From positions 1 to 32,512 of the IMG/VR virus record IMGVR_UViG_3300042991_000413: DNA of 32,512 bases; one strand, 5' to 3'. Shown here one piece after another: positions 20,940 through 29,016 of this stretch. Each line of letters opens with the position of its first letter. Position 1 is the first letter of the stretch. The notes under the pieces are model-generated. The model searched no databases. It saw nothing but the letters and a program-made list of their open reading frames with translations, and had not been told where the DNA came from. This DNA comes from a virus. A program made the translations under genes and the position numbers.

Positions 20940-21605
20940 ATGAAAAAAATTATTGCATTTAGTTTATGGGGTGATAATCCAAAATATACAATTGGTGCTA
21001 TTAAAAATGCAAATTTAACTAACGAAATATATTCAGGCTGGACTTCAAGATTTTATTGCGGTCAAAGTACACCAGAAGAAATTATTAATCAATTGAAAAA
21101 TATTGATAATTGTGAGGTTGCTATGATGAATGAGGATGGAAATTGGACTGGTATGTTTTGGAGATTTTTACCAGCAGGTGAGAGTGATGTGGATGTTATG
21201 TTAAGTAGAGATTGTGATTCTAGATTAAATTTAAGAGAGAAAGCTGCTGTTGATGAATTTATGAAAAGTTATAAAACATTTCATATTATGAGAGATCATC
21301 CTTGGCACACGACTGAAATTTTAGGTGGTATGTGGGGTGTTAAATATCCCACATTAAGAAAAATGAAAGGAATGATAGATGAATATATAAAGGGTGATTT
21401 TTGGCAGGTAGATCAAAATTTTTTAAGAACAAAAATTTATCCATTAGTAGTTAAAGATAGTTTAGTTCATGATGAATTTTTTAGGTATAATACAAATGCT
21501 AGACCTTTTCCAATTAAAAGGGAAGGTCAACAATTTGTAGGAGAAGCCTTTGATGAAAATGATGTACCTAATTTTCAACATAGAAGTATGATAAAAATAA
21601 TGTAA
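20940..21605 (+). CDS. Putative glycosyltransferase with DCD metal-binding motif
   Basis: This 221-aa protein starts KKIIAFSLWGDNPKYTIGAI, like a number of small bacterial and viral sugar transferases. VDVMLSRDCDSRLNLREKAA at about residues 84-103 provides a D-x-D. After it come MRDHPWHTTEILGGMWGVK and WQVDQNFLRTKIYP, which are typical of the acceptor half of such GT-A enzymes. No hydrophobic segment is present. The gene is followed by the frameshifted GT11 gene after 6 bases. The family is not one I can name precisely, so the transferase call is moderately confident. Confidence 0.65.
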   Translation: MKKIIAFSLWGDNPKYTIGAIKNANLTNEIYSGWTSRFYCGQSTPEEIINQLKNIDNCEVAMMNEDGNWTGMFWRFLPAGESDVDVMLSRDCDSRLNLREKAAVDEFMKSYKTFHIMRDHPWHTTEILGGMWGVKYPTLRKMKGMIDEYIKGDFWQVDQNFLRTKIYPLVVKDSLVHDEFFRYNTNARPFPIKREGQQFVGEAFDENDVPNFQHRSMIKIM

Positions 21606-21611
21606 AAGTAA

Positions 21612-22271
21612 TTGGATATAGGATATATTACAAATGGTATTACACAAGATGGTTTTGGTTCTAGAATGTCGAGAGCAATTGAAGCAATGGCATTTACTTT
21701 TTATTTGCAAGATAAGTTTGATGTGAATATTGAATATATACATACACCATTTTCATTTGAAGGGTTTGATAAAGATTTTACTATGGGTGAATCCGTAAGA
21801 ACAATATATGGTCCGCATAATCAACCTAATTTATTTTCGTATAATATGACCAGTAGAAATGGATATTTAAAAAGAGCATTGTTATGGGATAAGTATATGT
21901 GTTATTCTGGTATAACGATTAATGATATTGAGTTGTGTAATATTACAAATATTTTTGATGCTGGTTTAAATAAGTTTAAATTATTTGATGATATATCAAA
22001 ACATGAATATAATAATAAATTATATTTTATTGAATATTTGCATATGGAATTTAGAAATAGATATATAGATTATAATATAGTAAGTGAATATTATAATCAA
22101 ATAAAAAATAGATTTAATTTAATAATATCTGATATGAGTAATGATATTATATTACAAATTCGCCGCAATGATGTTTCGATTGGAGCTAAATATTATGATT
22201 CATCACGTTATCTTGAAGATGAATATTATTTAAATATATTGCAATATATTGCAATATCTTATACCATATAA
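21612..22271 (+). pseudogene. GT11 fucosyltransferase-like gene, N-terminal part before a frameshift
   Basis: The frame begins at TTG directly after an in-frame stop, and the conserved segment TNGITQDGFGSRMSRAIEAM follows at once, so TTG must be the start or a decayed start. That segment corresponds to the G-x-G-N-x-L-F-Q donor-binding motif of GT11 enzymes. The second motif is NDIILQIRRNDVS at about 175-187, equivalent to the H-x-R-R-x-D motif. The frame then passes through a 10-bp tandem duplication at 22233-22257 and stops at 22271. Removing one 10-base copy fuses it to the next frame (about 307 aa in total, normal for GT11). An intact paralogue lies at 26720. Confidence 0.75.
22233..22257 (+). 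repeat. 10-bp tandem duplication causing the GT11 frameshift
   Basis: The period-10 sequence AATATATTGC repeats 2.5 times. Deleting one unit gives the continuous reading NILQYLIPYKNKFNI across the junction. Because 10 is not a multiple of three, each copy gained or lost shifts frame, so this could act as an on/off slippage switch. Confidence 0.85.
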
Positions 22272-22545
22272 AAACAAATTTAATATTATTATTTACACTC
22301 AACGATGCGGATTTGACTCTAATAAATATAGAGATTGGAATGTAATATATGATGATGAAATAGAAGATTATTTTGCTTTTATAAAGATGATAAATGCAAA
22401 AGTTTTAATAATGGGTAAAAGTCAATTTAGTATTGGATCTGCAATGTTAAATCAAAATACTGTGGTGTTTGCACCAGAAATACAAAGACTAGATAGATGG
22501 ATAAGTAAAGATGATTTTTTATCTAATTTGAGTAAAATTTTATAA
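22249..22545 (+). pseudogene. GT11 fucosyltransferase-like gene, C-terminal part after the frameshift
   Basis: Ninety-eight codons continue the GT11 gene in the +1 frame. They include FNIIIYTQRCGFDSNKYRDW (a strand like the VFSDD region of the intact paralogue) and the third motif MGKSQFSIGSAMLNQNTVV, equivalent to N-S-T-F-S-W-W. A TTG inside the duplicated repeat could in principle start it, but without the donor-binding half it would not be an enzyme. It ends 6 bases before the KAS III gene, so the locus still fits the tight spacing of the cluster. Confidence 0.7.
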
Positions 22546-22551
22546 AATATA

Positions 22552-23490
22552 ATGAAAATAAATAATATAGGAATAAAAGGAATTGGTTCATATGCACCAC
22601 CAAAAATATTAACTAACAATGATATTGATAAATTTAATATTGGTACTAATTCAGATTGGACAAAAAATAAATTAGGTATAGATGAGAGACATATTGTTAC
22701 AACAGAAGATACTTCATACTTAGCATATCGAGCATCATTAAACGCTATTAATGATGCAAAAATTGATATTAGAGATATTGATTTGGTCATATTGGCTACA
22801 TCTAGTCCAGATAGAATATCTCCATCAACTGCATGTATCATGATAAATAGGTTGGGTTTAAAATGTCCAGCATTTGATATTAATGCTGTTTGTAGTGGTT
22901 TTGTTTATGGTTTACAATTAGCAACAAATTTAATTAGTACAAAACAATATAAAAATATATTACTAGTTTCGTCTGAAACATATTCGAAAATAACTGATTG
23001 GAATAATAAAAATTGTGTATTTTTTGGTGATGGCGCTGGTGCTGTTGTTATATCAAGTATTAAAAGCGGTTGGATATCTTCGTATATATACGGTGATGGT
23101 ATAGGTAATAATATTTTTACTTGTCATCACGGTGGAACATTTGAAATGAATGGTAAAGAAGTATATAATTTTGCAACTAAAATTTTACCAGAAACAATAA
23201 TTAAATCTTTACATGATAATAATTTAACAATAAGTGACATATCATGGTTAATACCACACCAGCCGAGTATTAATGTTTTATTAGAAACTGCAAAAAGTAT
23301 TAATTTACCAATTGATAAAGTAGTTTTTAATATGGACAAATATGCGAATACTGCTGCAGCATCAATACCAATGGCATTAGATAAATTATATAAAGAAACA
23401 AAAATAAAAAATAATGATATATTAGTTATGCCAGCGGTTGGATCTGGTTGGACATGGGGAGTTTCAATTATTAAATATATAAGATTATGA
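22552..23490 (+). CDS. Beta-ketoacyl synthase III (FabH-like)
   Basis: This is a 312-aa thiolase-fold enzyme that would condense an acyl-CoA with malonyl-ACP. The catalytic triad is intact: C114 in DINAVCSGF, H236 in LIPHQPSI and N266 in KYANTAAAS, matching C112/H244/N274 of E. coli FabH. GDGAGAVVI and the C-terminal VMPAVGSGWTWGVSII are also typical. Its stop overlaps the ATG of the SDR gene (ATGA). In bacterial O-antigen and flagellin-glycan islands, KAS III and SDR pairs make short hydroxyacyl groups for amino sugars; a similar role is inferred here. No acyl-carrier-protein gene is in the window, so host ACP would be needed. FabH-like genes are unusual in phage genomes. Confidence 0.9.
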   Translation: MKINNIGIKGIGSYAPPKILTNNDIDKFNIGTNSDWTKNKLGIDERHIVTTEDTSYLAYRASLNAINDAKIDIRDIDLVILATSSPDRISPSTACIMINRLGLKCPAFDINAVCSGFVYGLQLATNLISTKQYKNILLVSSETYSKITDWNNKNCVFFGDGAGAVVISSIKSGWISSYIYGDGIGNNIFTCHHGGTFEMNGKEVYNFATKILPETIIKSLHDNNLTISDISWLIPHQPSINVLLETAKSINLPIDKVVFNMDKYANTAAASIPMALDKLYKETKIKNNDILVMPAVGSGWTWGVSIIKYIRL

Positions 23491-24131
23491 AAACTATATC
23501 TATTTTTGGTGGTACTGGTGGTTTAGGTAAAAAATTAATACCTTTTTTACAACAAAGATATAATGTCGTTTCATTAGGTAGTAAAGATGTTGATATAACT
23601 AAATTTAGTGAAGTTAAAGATTTTTTTAATGCTAATGATGTTGATATTGTTTTAAATATGAGTGGTAAATTGTATGATATTTATTTAAGTAAAATTACTG
23701 AAGATGATTTTAAATCAATTAATAATATGCTTAATGTAAATATCTTAGGTAATATTAATATATTATCAGCATGTTTACCTAAAATGATAAATAAAAAATA
23801 TGGTAGAGTAATTTCAATGTCTTCTGTTCTTTCTGATATGAATGTACCAAAGGCTTCACTATATTCAGCATCTAAATCATTTATAGATAGATTATATAGT
23901 TCCGCTAATAAAGAAAATGTTGAATATGGTGTAACTTGTAATACAATTAAATTGGGTTATTGGGATGGTGGAATGTGTGATAATATTGAAATAAATTTTA
24001 GAAATAGTATAAAAGAAAAAATTGGTTTAAAAAGATTTGGAAAAATTGAAGAGTTATATAATACTATTAATTATATAATAGATAATGAGTATGTTTGCGG
24101 AATAAACTTAAAAATAGATGGTGGTTTATAA
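23487..24131 (+). CDS. Short-chain dehydrogenase/reductase (FabG-like)
   Basis: This 214-aa Rossmann protein has the cofactor loop FGGTGGLG (7-14), LNMSG (56-60, equivalent to N-A-G) and the catalytic Ser112/113, Tyr126 and Lys130 in SLYSASKSF. The C-terminus GINLKIDGGL is characteristic of ketoacyl-reductase-like SDRs. It overlaps the KAS III gene by four bases, so the product of the synthase, a beta-ketoacyl group, is the natural candidate substrate. A sugar keto-reductase is the alternative. It is slightly shorter than FabG (244 aa). Confidence 0.87.
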   Translation: MKTISIFGGTGGLGKKLIPFLQQRYNVVSLGSKDVDITKFSEVKDFFNANDVDIVLNMSGKLYDIYLSKITEDDFKSINNMLNVNILGNINILSACLPKMINKKYGRVISMSSVLSDMNVPKASLYSASKSFIDRLYSSANKENVEYGVTCNTIKLGYWDGGMCDNIEINFRNSIKEKIGLKRFGKIEELYNTINYIIDNEYVCGINLKIDGGL

Positions 24132-24151
24132 AAATAAAATAATAAAATAGA

Positions 24152-24574
24152 ATGGAGATAATATATTCAAAAATAGAAGAAGATAAAATTCTTCATATAA
24201 TCAGAAGATTATCAGATGTTGAAAAACAGAACAATTTCAGGTTTGATATCATACCTGATTACAATTTTATTCAATGTTCATCTTTAAACATGAATAAAGG
24301 GAAGACATTTAAATCGCACCGACACATATACAAAGAACGAACATATAAAAATAAGATATCACAAGAATCTTGGATAGTTATTAGAGGTAGTGTAAAGTGT
24401 ATATTTTATGACGTGGATAACACTATAATAGCAGAGCCAATATTATATACAGGTGACGTATCATTTACTTTAGATGGTGGACACACATATCTTATATTGG
24501 AAGATAATACTATAGTTTATGAATATAAAACAGGTCCTTATGAAGGACAAGAGTTAGATAAAATATTCATTTAA
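24152..24574 (+). CDS. Cupin-fold protein, sugar-modification type
   Basis: This 140-aa single-domain cupin has a metal-binding set seen in the right order: H56-x-H58 (FKSHRHIY), E72 (QESWIVIRGSVKCIFYD) and H111 (LDGGHTYLILEDN). The pattern resembles WxcM/WbuC-type cupins in O-antigen clusters, some of which are sugar isomerases or epimerases and some of unknown activity. It lies between the SDR and acyltransferase genes, all in the same direction. The exact reaction cannot be read from sequence. The DNA is a little richer in CGA and CGC codons than its neighbours. Confidence 0.75.
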   Translation: MEIIYSKIEEDKILHIIRRLSDVEKQNNFRFDIIPDYNFIQCSSLNMNKGKTFKSHRHIYKERTYKNKISQESWIVIRGSVKCIFYDVDNTIIAEPILYTGDVSFTLDGGHTYLILEDNTIVYEYKTGPYEGQELDKIFI

Positions 24575-24590
24575 AATAAAAGTTTGAAGC

Positions 24591-25127
24591 ATGAAAAATA
24601 TAATATTTAAAAAAATTGGTTATGATGTCAGAATTGATGATTTATCTAGAATAAATAATCCAGAATTAATAGAATTGGGAAATCATATATCAATTGATAT
24701 GTGTGTTTATATGTCATCTGGTGGTATTATAGGAGATTATGTTCATATTGCACATAATGTAAGTATTATTGGAGGATCAACATCAACATTAATTATGGAA
24801 GATTTTACTGGTATATCTGCAGGTTCTCGAATTATTTGTGCTAGTGATGATTTTAATGATGGACATTTATGTCCCTTTGTTCCTTTAAAATATAGACATG
24901 TTATTAATAAGCCAATAATCTTTAAAAGATTTTCTTGTGTTGGCGTTAATTCTGTTGTTATGCCTGGAGTAATTCTTGCAGAAGGTAGTGTGCTTGGTGC
25001 TAATTCATTATTAACTAAAAATACAGAACCTTGGACTATTTATGTTGGTTCACCAGCAGTGGCTATAAAAATTAGAAATTCTGATTTGGTGTTAAAAGGA
25101 GCCAAGGAATTAGGATATATAGTATAA
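24591..25127 (+). CDS. Hexapeptide-repeat (left-handed beta-helix) acyltransferase
   Basis: This 178-aa protein has irregular hexapeptide turns (IELGNHISID, GGIIGDYVHIAHNVSIIGGS, FSCVGVNSVVMPGVILAEGS), and the closing SLLTKNTEPWTIYVGSPAVA is the signature of the NodL/LacA/WbbJ family. These trimers transfer acetyl or longer acyl groups from CoA or ACP to sugar hydroxyl or amino groups. With the KAS III and SDR genes upstream and an aminotransferase gene 15 bases downstream, N-acylation of an amino sugar is the likely role, though this is an inference. A catalytic His could be H54 (VHIAHN) or H60-range; I cannot fix it. Confidence 0.85.
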   Translation: MKNIIFKKIGYDVRIDDLSRINNPELIELGNHISIDMCVYMSSGGIIGDYVHIAHNVSIIGGSTSTLIMEDFTGISAGSRIICASDDFNDGHLCPFVPLKYRHVINKPIIFKRFSCVGVNSVVMPGVILAEGSVLGANSLLTKNTEPWTIYVGSPAVAIKIRNSDLVLKGAKELGYIV

Positions 25128-25142
25128 AAAATAAAATATATT

Positions 25143-25736
25143 ATGAGTTTTAGTATTATAAAAGAATTTGAAAATAAGATATCTGAGTTTTTTGATTCAC
25201 CTTATGGAATTGCTGTTGATAGTTGTACACACGGTGTAGAGTTATGTTTAAGATATTTAAATGTAAAAAAAATAATAATTCCCAAAAATACATATTTATC
25301 AATACCTTTTTTATCAAAAAAAATGGGAATTGAAATGGAGTGGAAAGATGAAAATTGGATAAATTATTATTATTTAACAGAAAATGTCATAGATGCTGCT
25401 GTTCTTTGGAAGAAAGATAGTTATATTCCAAATACTTTTATGTGTTTAAGTTTTCAATATCAAAAACATTTATCATTAGGTAGAGGTGGTATTATTTTAA
25501 CAGACAATCAAAAAGCTGCTATAGATTTAAAAAAAATGTCATATGATGGTAGATTGCCAGATATACCTTGGAGAGAACAAAATATAGATATGGTTGGATA
25601 TCATTATTATATGACACCCGAAACTGCTCAAAATGGGTTAAATAAATTAGATACTGCAATTAGAACTGTTCCAAAACAGTGGAATATTAATGATTGGCCA
25701 GATTTAACAAAAATGAATATTTTTAAAAATGAATAA
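25143..25736 (+). CDS. Half-size DegT/DnrJ/EryC1-family aminotransferase
   Basis: This 197-aa protein spans only the PLP-binding half of a family usually about 370 aa long. It retains VDSCTHGVELCLRYLN (the cofactor phosphate loop), IIIPKNTYLS, VIDAAVLW (D84, PLP nitrogen contact) and SFQYQKHLSLGRGGIILTDN with K108 in the Schiff-base position. The C-terminal small domain is replaced by about 60 residues ending TKMNIFKNE. The frame is intact and overlaps the Gmd gene by eight bases, so it looks like a compact gene rather than debris. It might act on the 4-keto sugar made by Gmd, or have lost catalysis. Confidence 0.75.
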   Translation: MSFSIIKEFENKISEFFDSPYGIAVDSCTHGVELCLRYLNVKKIIIPKNTYLSIPFLSKKMGIEMEWKDENWINYYYLTENVIDAAVLWKKDSYIPNTFMCLSFQYQKHLSLGRGGIILTDNQKAAIDLKKMSYDGRLPDIPWREQNIDMVGYHYYMTPETAQNGLNKLDTAIRTVPKQWNINDWPDLTKMNIFKNE

Positions 25737-26718
25737 AAAGGCGTTAATAACTGGAATATCTGGTCAAGATGGAAGTTATCTTGCAGAATATTTATTGGAA
25801 TTAGGTTACGATGTTCATGGAATAATTAGAAGAAATTCCGTAACAGAAAATCAACAATCAAGATTAGATCATTTTAAACATAATATTAATATATACTATG
25901 GTGATTTATTAGATCAAACATCAATTGAAAAAATAATAACTGATGTTAAACCAGATGAAATATATAATTTGGCTGCACAGAGTCATGTTAGAATTAGTTT
26001 TGATATACCACAATTTACAGTTCAAACAAATTCTGTAGGTGTTGTCAACTTATTAGAATCGTGTAAGAGATTGTGTCCAGACTCAAAAATTTATCAAGCA
26101 AGCTCATCTGAAATGTTTGGTTTGAGTATAGATGATGACGGATTTCAACGTGAAACAACAATAATGAATCCAGTTTCACCTTATGGCTGTTCAAAAGTTT
26201 TTTCATATAATATGATAAGACATTATAGACGAGCATATAATCTTCATGCTTGTAATGGTATATTATTTAATCATGAATCACCAAGAAGAGCAAGTAATTT
26301 TGTTACTAGTAAAGTTGTAAAAACTGCATGTATGATTAAATTGGGTTTGTCTGATAAATTAGAATTAGGTAATATTGATTCTTATAGAGATTGGGGACAT
26401 AGTAAAGATTATGTGAAAGCTATGCATAAAATAATAAATTATGAAATACCAGATGACTTTGTTGTATCAACTATGGAAACTCATTCTGTTAGAGAAATGT
26501 GTGATGTTGTTTTTAAATATTTAAATTTAAATTATGAAGATTATATTGTTCAAAATAAAAAATATTTAAGACCCGAAGAGCTACCATATCTGAGGGGAGA
26601 TTCTACAAAAGTTAGAAGCTTATTAAATTGGAAACCAGAGTATAATTTTGAACAATTAATGTATGAAATGTGTGATCATTGGATGGACATATTAAATGGA
26701 AAAAAATCGTTAAGATAA
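25729..26718 (+). CDS. gmd: GDP-mannose 4,6-dehydratase
   Basis: This 329-aa extended-SDR enzyme converts GDP-mannose to GDP-4-keto-6-deoxymannose, the precursor of GDP-fucose, GDP-rhamnose, GDP-perosamine and GDP-colitose. NADP binding is by ALITGISGQDGSYLAEYLLE (5-24) and IRRNS (33-37). The catalytic residues are S126 and E128 in SSSEMFG, with Y152-x3-K156 in SPYGCSKVF. FNHESPRRASNFVT and YRDWGHSKDYVKAM are Gmd signatures. No GDP-fucose synthase (Fcl) is in the window, so the next step is either encoded elsewhere or done by one of the aminotransferases, giving a perosamine-type sugar. Confidence 0.95.
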   Translation: MNKKALITGISGQDGSYLAEYLLELGYDVHGIIRRNSVTENQQSRLDHFKHNINIYYGDLLDQTSIEKIITDVKPDEIYNLAAQSHVRISFDIPQFTVQTNSVGVVNLLESCKRLCPDSKIYQASSSEMFGLSIDDDGFQRETTIMNPVSPYGCSKVFSYNMIRHYRRAYNLHACNGILFNHESPRRASNFVTSKVVKTACMIKLGLSDKLELGNIDSYRDWGHSKDYVKAMHKIINYEIPDDFVVSTMETHSVREMCDVVFKYLNLNYEDYIVQNKKYLRPEELPYLRGDSTKVRSLLNWKPEYNFEQLMYEMCDHWMDILNGKKSLR

Positions 26719-26719
26719 T

Positions 26720-27511
26720 ATGGTATATTTTAGGCATTTAGGTGAAGAAGAAAAAAAACAAGGTATTAATAGTGGATTTGGGAATGGGTTATTTCAAATT
26801 GCAGCAGCAGTTGGTTTGGCAGAATTAAATAATGATATTGCTATATTTCCACATTGGAGGTTTAATAAATATTTTGAGTGTGGTATAAAAGAAGATTTTG
26901 CCTCTAATTTTAAAATAACTAAAGAATTTGTTGAGCCTGTATTTAATTATATTAAAATACCATATACTAATGGTATAAACTTGTTTGGATATTTTCAATT
27001 AGAAAAATATTTTTATCACTGTAAGGATAAAATAATAAAACTATTTACACTTAAAGATGAATATGAATTTGATTTAAAGGAAAAATGGAAGATACAATTA
27101 AAAAATAGCGTATCCATTCATGTTAGACGAGGAGATTATATTTCACCAGAACATGTTACTAGTATTATATTTACACAAAAAATGGATTATTTTGATAATT
27201 CTATAAAATATATTGAGTCATTAAAAAATATAGATAATATTTTAGTTTTTTCAGATGATATAAAATGGTGTCAAGAAAATTTTCATGATAGTAGATGTAT
27301 TTTTGTTAAAGATCAAATAGAAATATTTGATATGTTTTTAATGAGTTATTGTGAAAATAATATAACTACAAATTCAACATTTTCTTGGTGGGGTAGTTGG
27401 TTAAATAGAAATGATAATAAAATAATTACAATTCCAAAGAATTGGTTTAGTCCACATATACCAAGAGAGCGTTCTGCTGATTTATATAGAAATGATATGA
27501 TTGTAATTTAA
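26720..27511 (+). CDS. GT11-family alpha-1,2-fucosyltransferase-like enzyme
   Basis: This 263-aa protein carries the three GT11 motifs: GFGNGLFQIAAA (19-30), SIHVRRGDY (132-140) and TNSTFSWWGSWLN (217-229). Family members transfer L-fucose from GDP-fucose, forming alpha-1,2 linkages. It directly follows gmd with one base between them, so its donor is probably derived from the Gmd product. It is the intact relative of the frameshifted gene at 21612-22545. It has no membrane segment and is predicted to be cytoplasmic. Confidence 0.9.
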   Translation: MVYFRHLGEEEKKQGINSGFGNGLFQIAAAVGLAELNNDIAIFPHWRFNKYFECGIKEDFASNFKITKEFVEPVFNYIKIPYTNGINLFGYFQLEKYFYHCKDKIIKLFTLKDEYEFDLKEKWKIQLKNSVSIHVRRGDYISPEHVTSIIFTQKMDYFDNSIKYIESLKNIDNILVFSDDIKWCQENFHDSRCIFVKDQIEIFDMFLMSYCENNITTNSTFSWWGSWLNRNDNKIITIPKNWFSPHIPRERSADLYRNDMIVI

Positions 27512-27530
27512 AATAAAATAATAAAAAAAT

Positions 27531-28328
27531 ATGAGAAAAGATTTTGTGAGTAAAGAAATAGAATGTTGGAAAAATGAATCAGCATTAGAAAAATTAAAAA
27601 TTAAAAACGATAAAAAATTTTTATTGAATTCTGATGAGGGTATTGTTGAAGTTTCAAAGGAAAGATGGGAAGAAGCTCAATATTATGAAAAAAAGACCTG
27701 GGATAAACATGAACATATATCAGATATGCCAAATAGAAATATAGAACATGTATTAGATTTTGATAATTATAAAACATTAAATGATGTTTTAACAAATAAA
27801 GATTTATCTATTATAGAGTTGGGATGCGGACCATTTACGCAAATAACACACATATTGAGAAGAATAAATTATAATAGTGTAAAATTAGATTTATTAGATC
27901 CTTTAGTTGATCATTATTCAAAATTAAATAATTGTGTATATAAAGGTGGTGAGTTAATAGGATTTGAAAATGTCGAAATTAATTTAATAAATTCACCAAT
28001 AGAAGAATATAATTTAAATAAAAAATATGATATTATAGTTATGATGAATGTGTTAGAACACTGTTTTAATGTTGCTGAAATATTTGAAAAAATTAATAAT
28101 ATGTTAAAAGAAAATACCATTTTTATTTTTTCTGATTGTTGTATAAAAAACTCTATGATGAATGATTTGGTGGAGTCTCAATATGATAGTGGACATCCTA
28201 TTAGGATAACAGAAAAAAAATTAGATGAATATTTATCACTTTACAATAATAGAATATATTATAAGGAATTTCATGATAGACATAATCAGGAATGGAGGAT
28301 AGATAAATATTGTATATTTAAAATTTAA
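27531..28328 (+). CDS. Class I SAM-dependent methyltransferase
   Basis: This is a 265-aa Rossmann methyltransferase. Motif I is LSIIELGCGPFTQITHILRR at about 92-111, followed by LDLLDPLVDHY as the acidic end of strand 2 and IIVMMNVLEHCFNVAEIFEK (about 168-187) as motif IV with the LEH typical of sugar and small-molecule methyltransferases. The N-terminal 80 residues are Lys/Glu-rich and may bind the acceptor. In this cluster O- or N-methylation of a sugar is likely, but the substrate is unknown. It is 6 bases upstream of the next gene. Confidence 0.8.
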   Translation: MRKDFVSKEIECWKNESALEKLKIKNDKKFLLNSDEGIVEVSKERWEEAQYYEKKTWDKHEHISDMPNRNIEHVLDFDNYKTLNDVLTNKDLSIIELGCGPFTQITHILRRINYNSVKLDLLDPLVDHYSKLNNCVYKGGELIGFENVEINLINSPIEEYNLNKKYDIIVMMNVLEHCFNVAEIFEKINNMLKENTIFIFSDCCIKNSMMNDLVESQYDSGHPIRITEKKLDEYLSLYNNRIYYKEFHDRHNQEWRIDKYCIFKI

Positions 28329-28334
28329 AATATA

Positions 28335-29015
28335 ATGATAAATAAAACAGCTATACTTTTTTTTGGAATACATTATTTAGAAAATTATACTAGATTTTTT
28401 GACCATAATACTAATATTATTTATAATATAGATTATAAAAATTCTTTTTATAATTATAAATCAACATTATTAAAATTTTTTAATAACTCAGATATTTTTT
28501 TATCTACTAATGATTCTAAAAATGTTTTAGAACTGAAAGAAGATTTTAATTGTTTATCTTGTACAGTTAATAATCATTATAATAATTCTGAATTTAGATA
28601 TAAAGAAGCACAAGATAAACTTATAAGTGGATTAGATTTAATTTTAAGACATCAAGTAGAAAATAATGTTTTTTATGAAAACATAATAATAACTAGGTTT
28701 GATTTATTATTTATGATAGCATTTGAGAATGTTTATATAGATTATAGTAAGATAAATGTGGTTTCTGATTTACAAGATGGTTCTATATTAGAAGATAATT
28801 TTTATATAATTCCAGGAAGTTTTTTGAATATCTTTAAAAATATCATTAGGAATAATCCTAATAGACATGATTTAAAATATCAATTTGAACAACATTTAGG
28901 TATAAATTATTTGTATAGGGAGAATGTAAAATGGGTTAAGGATTTATCTTTTTATAAGGTTTATCATTATTATAATTTTGATGAATATTGTAAAAAAGTA
29001 GAAAATAATAAATAA
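28335..29015 (+). CDS. Putative glycosyltransferase-like protein of unknown family
   Basis: This 226-aa protein opens KTAILFFGIHYLENYTRFFD, a first beta-strand and loop as in glycosyltransferases. It has ENIIITRFDLLFMIAFENV at about 115-133; an (I/T)RxD element of this kind is common in viral and O-antigen glycosyltransferase-like proteins, where the Asp takes the DxD role. YIIPGSFLNIFKNII and YQFEQHLGINYLYRE suggest the acceptor side. It lies between a methyltransferase and a DUF115-like gene with one- to six-base gaps. I cannot assign a family, so the function is tentative. Confidence 0.5.
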   Translation: MINKTAILFFGIHYLENYTRFFDHNTNIIYNIDYKNSFYNYKSTLLKFFNNSDIFLSTNDSKNVLELKEDFNCLSCTVNNHYNNSEFRYKEAQDKLISGLDLILRHQVENNVFYENIIITRFDLLFMIAFENVYIDYSKINVVSDLQDGSILEDNFYIIPGSFLNIFKNIIRNNPNRHDLKYQFEQHLGINYLYRENVKWVKDLSFYKVYHYYNFDEYCKKVENNK

Positions 29016-29016
29016 T

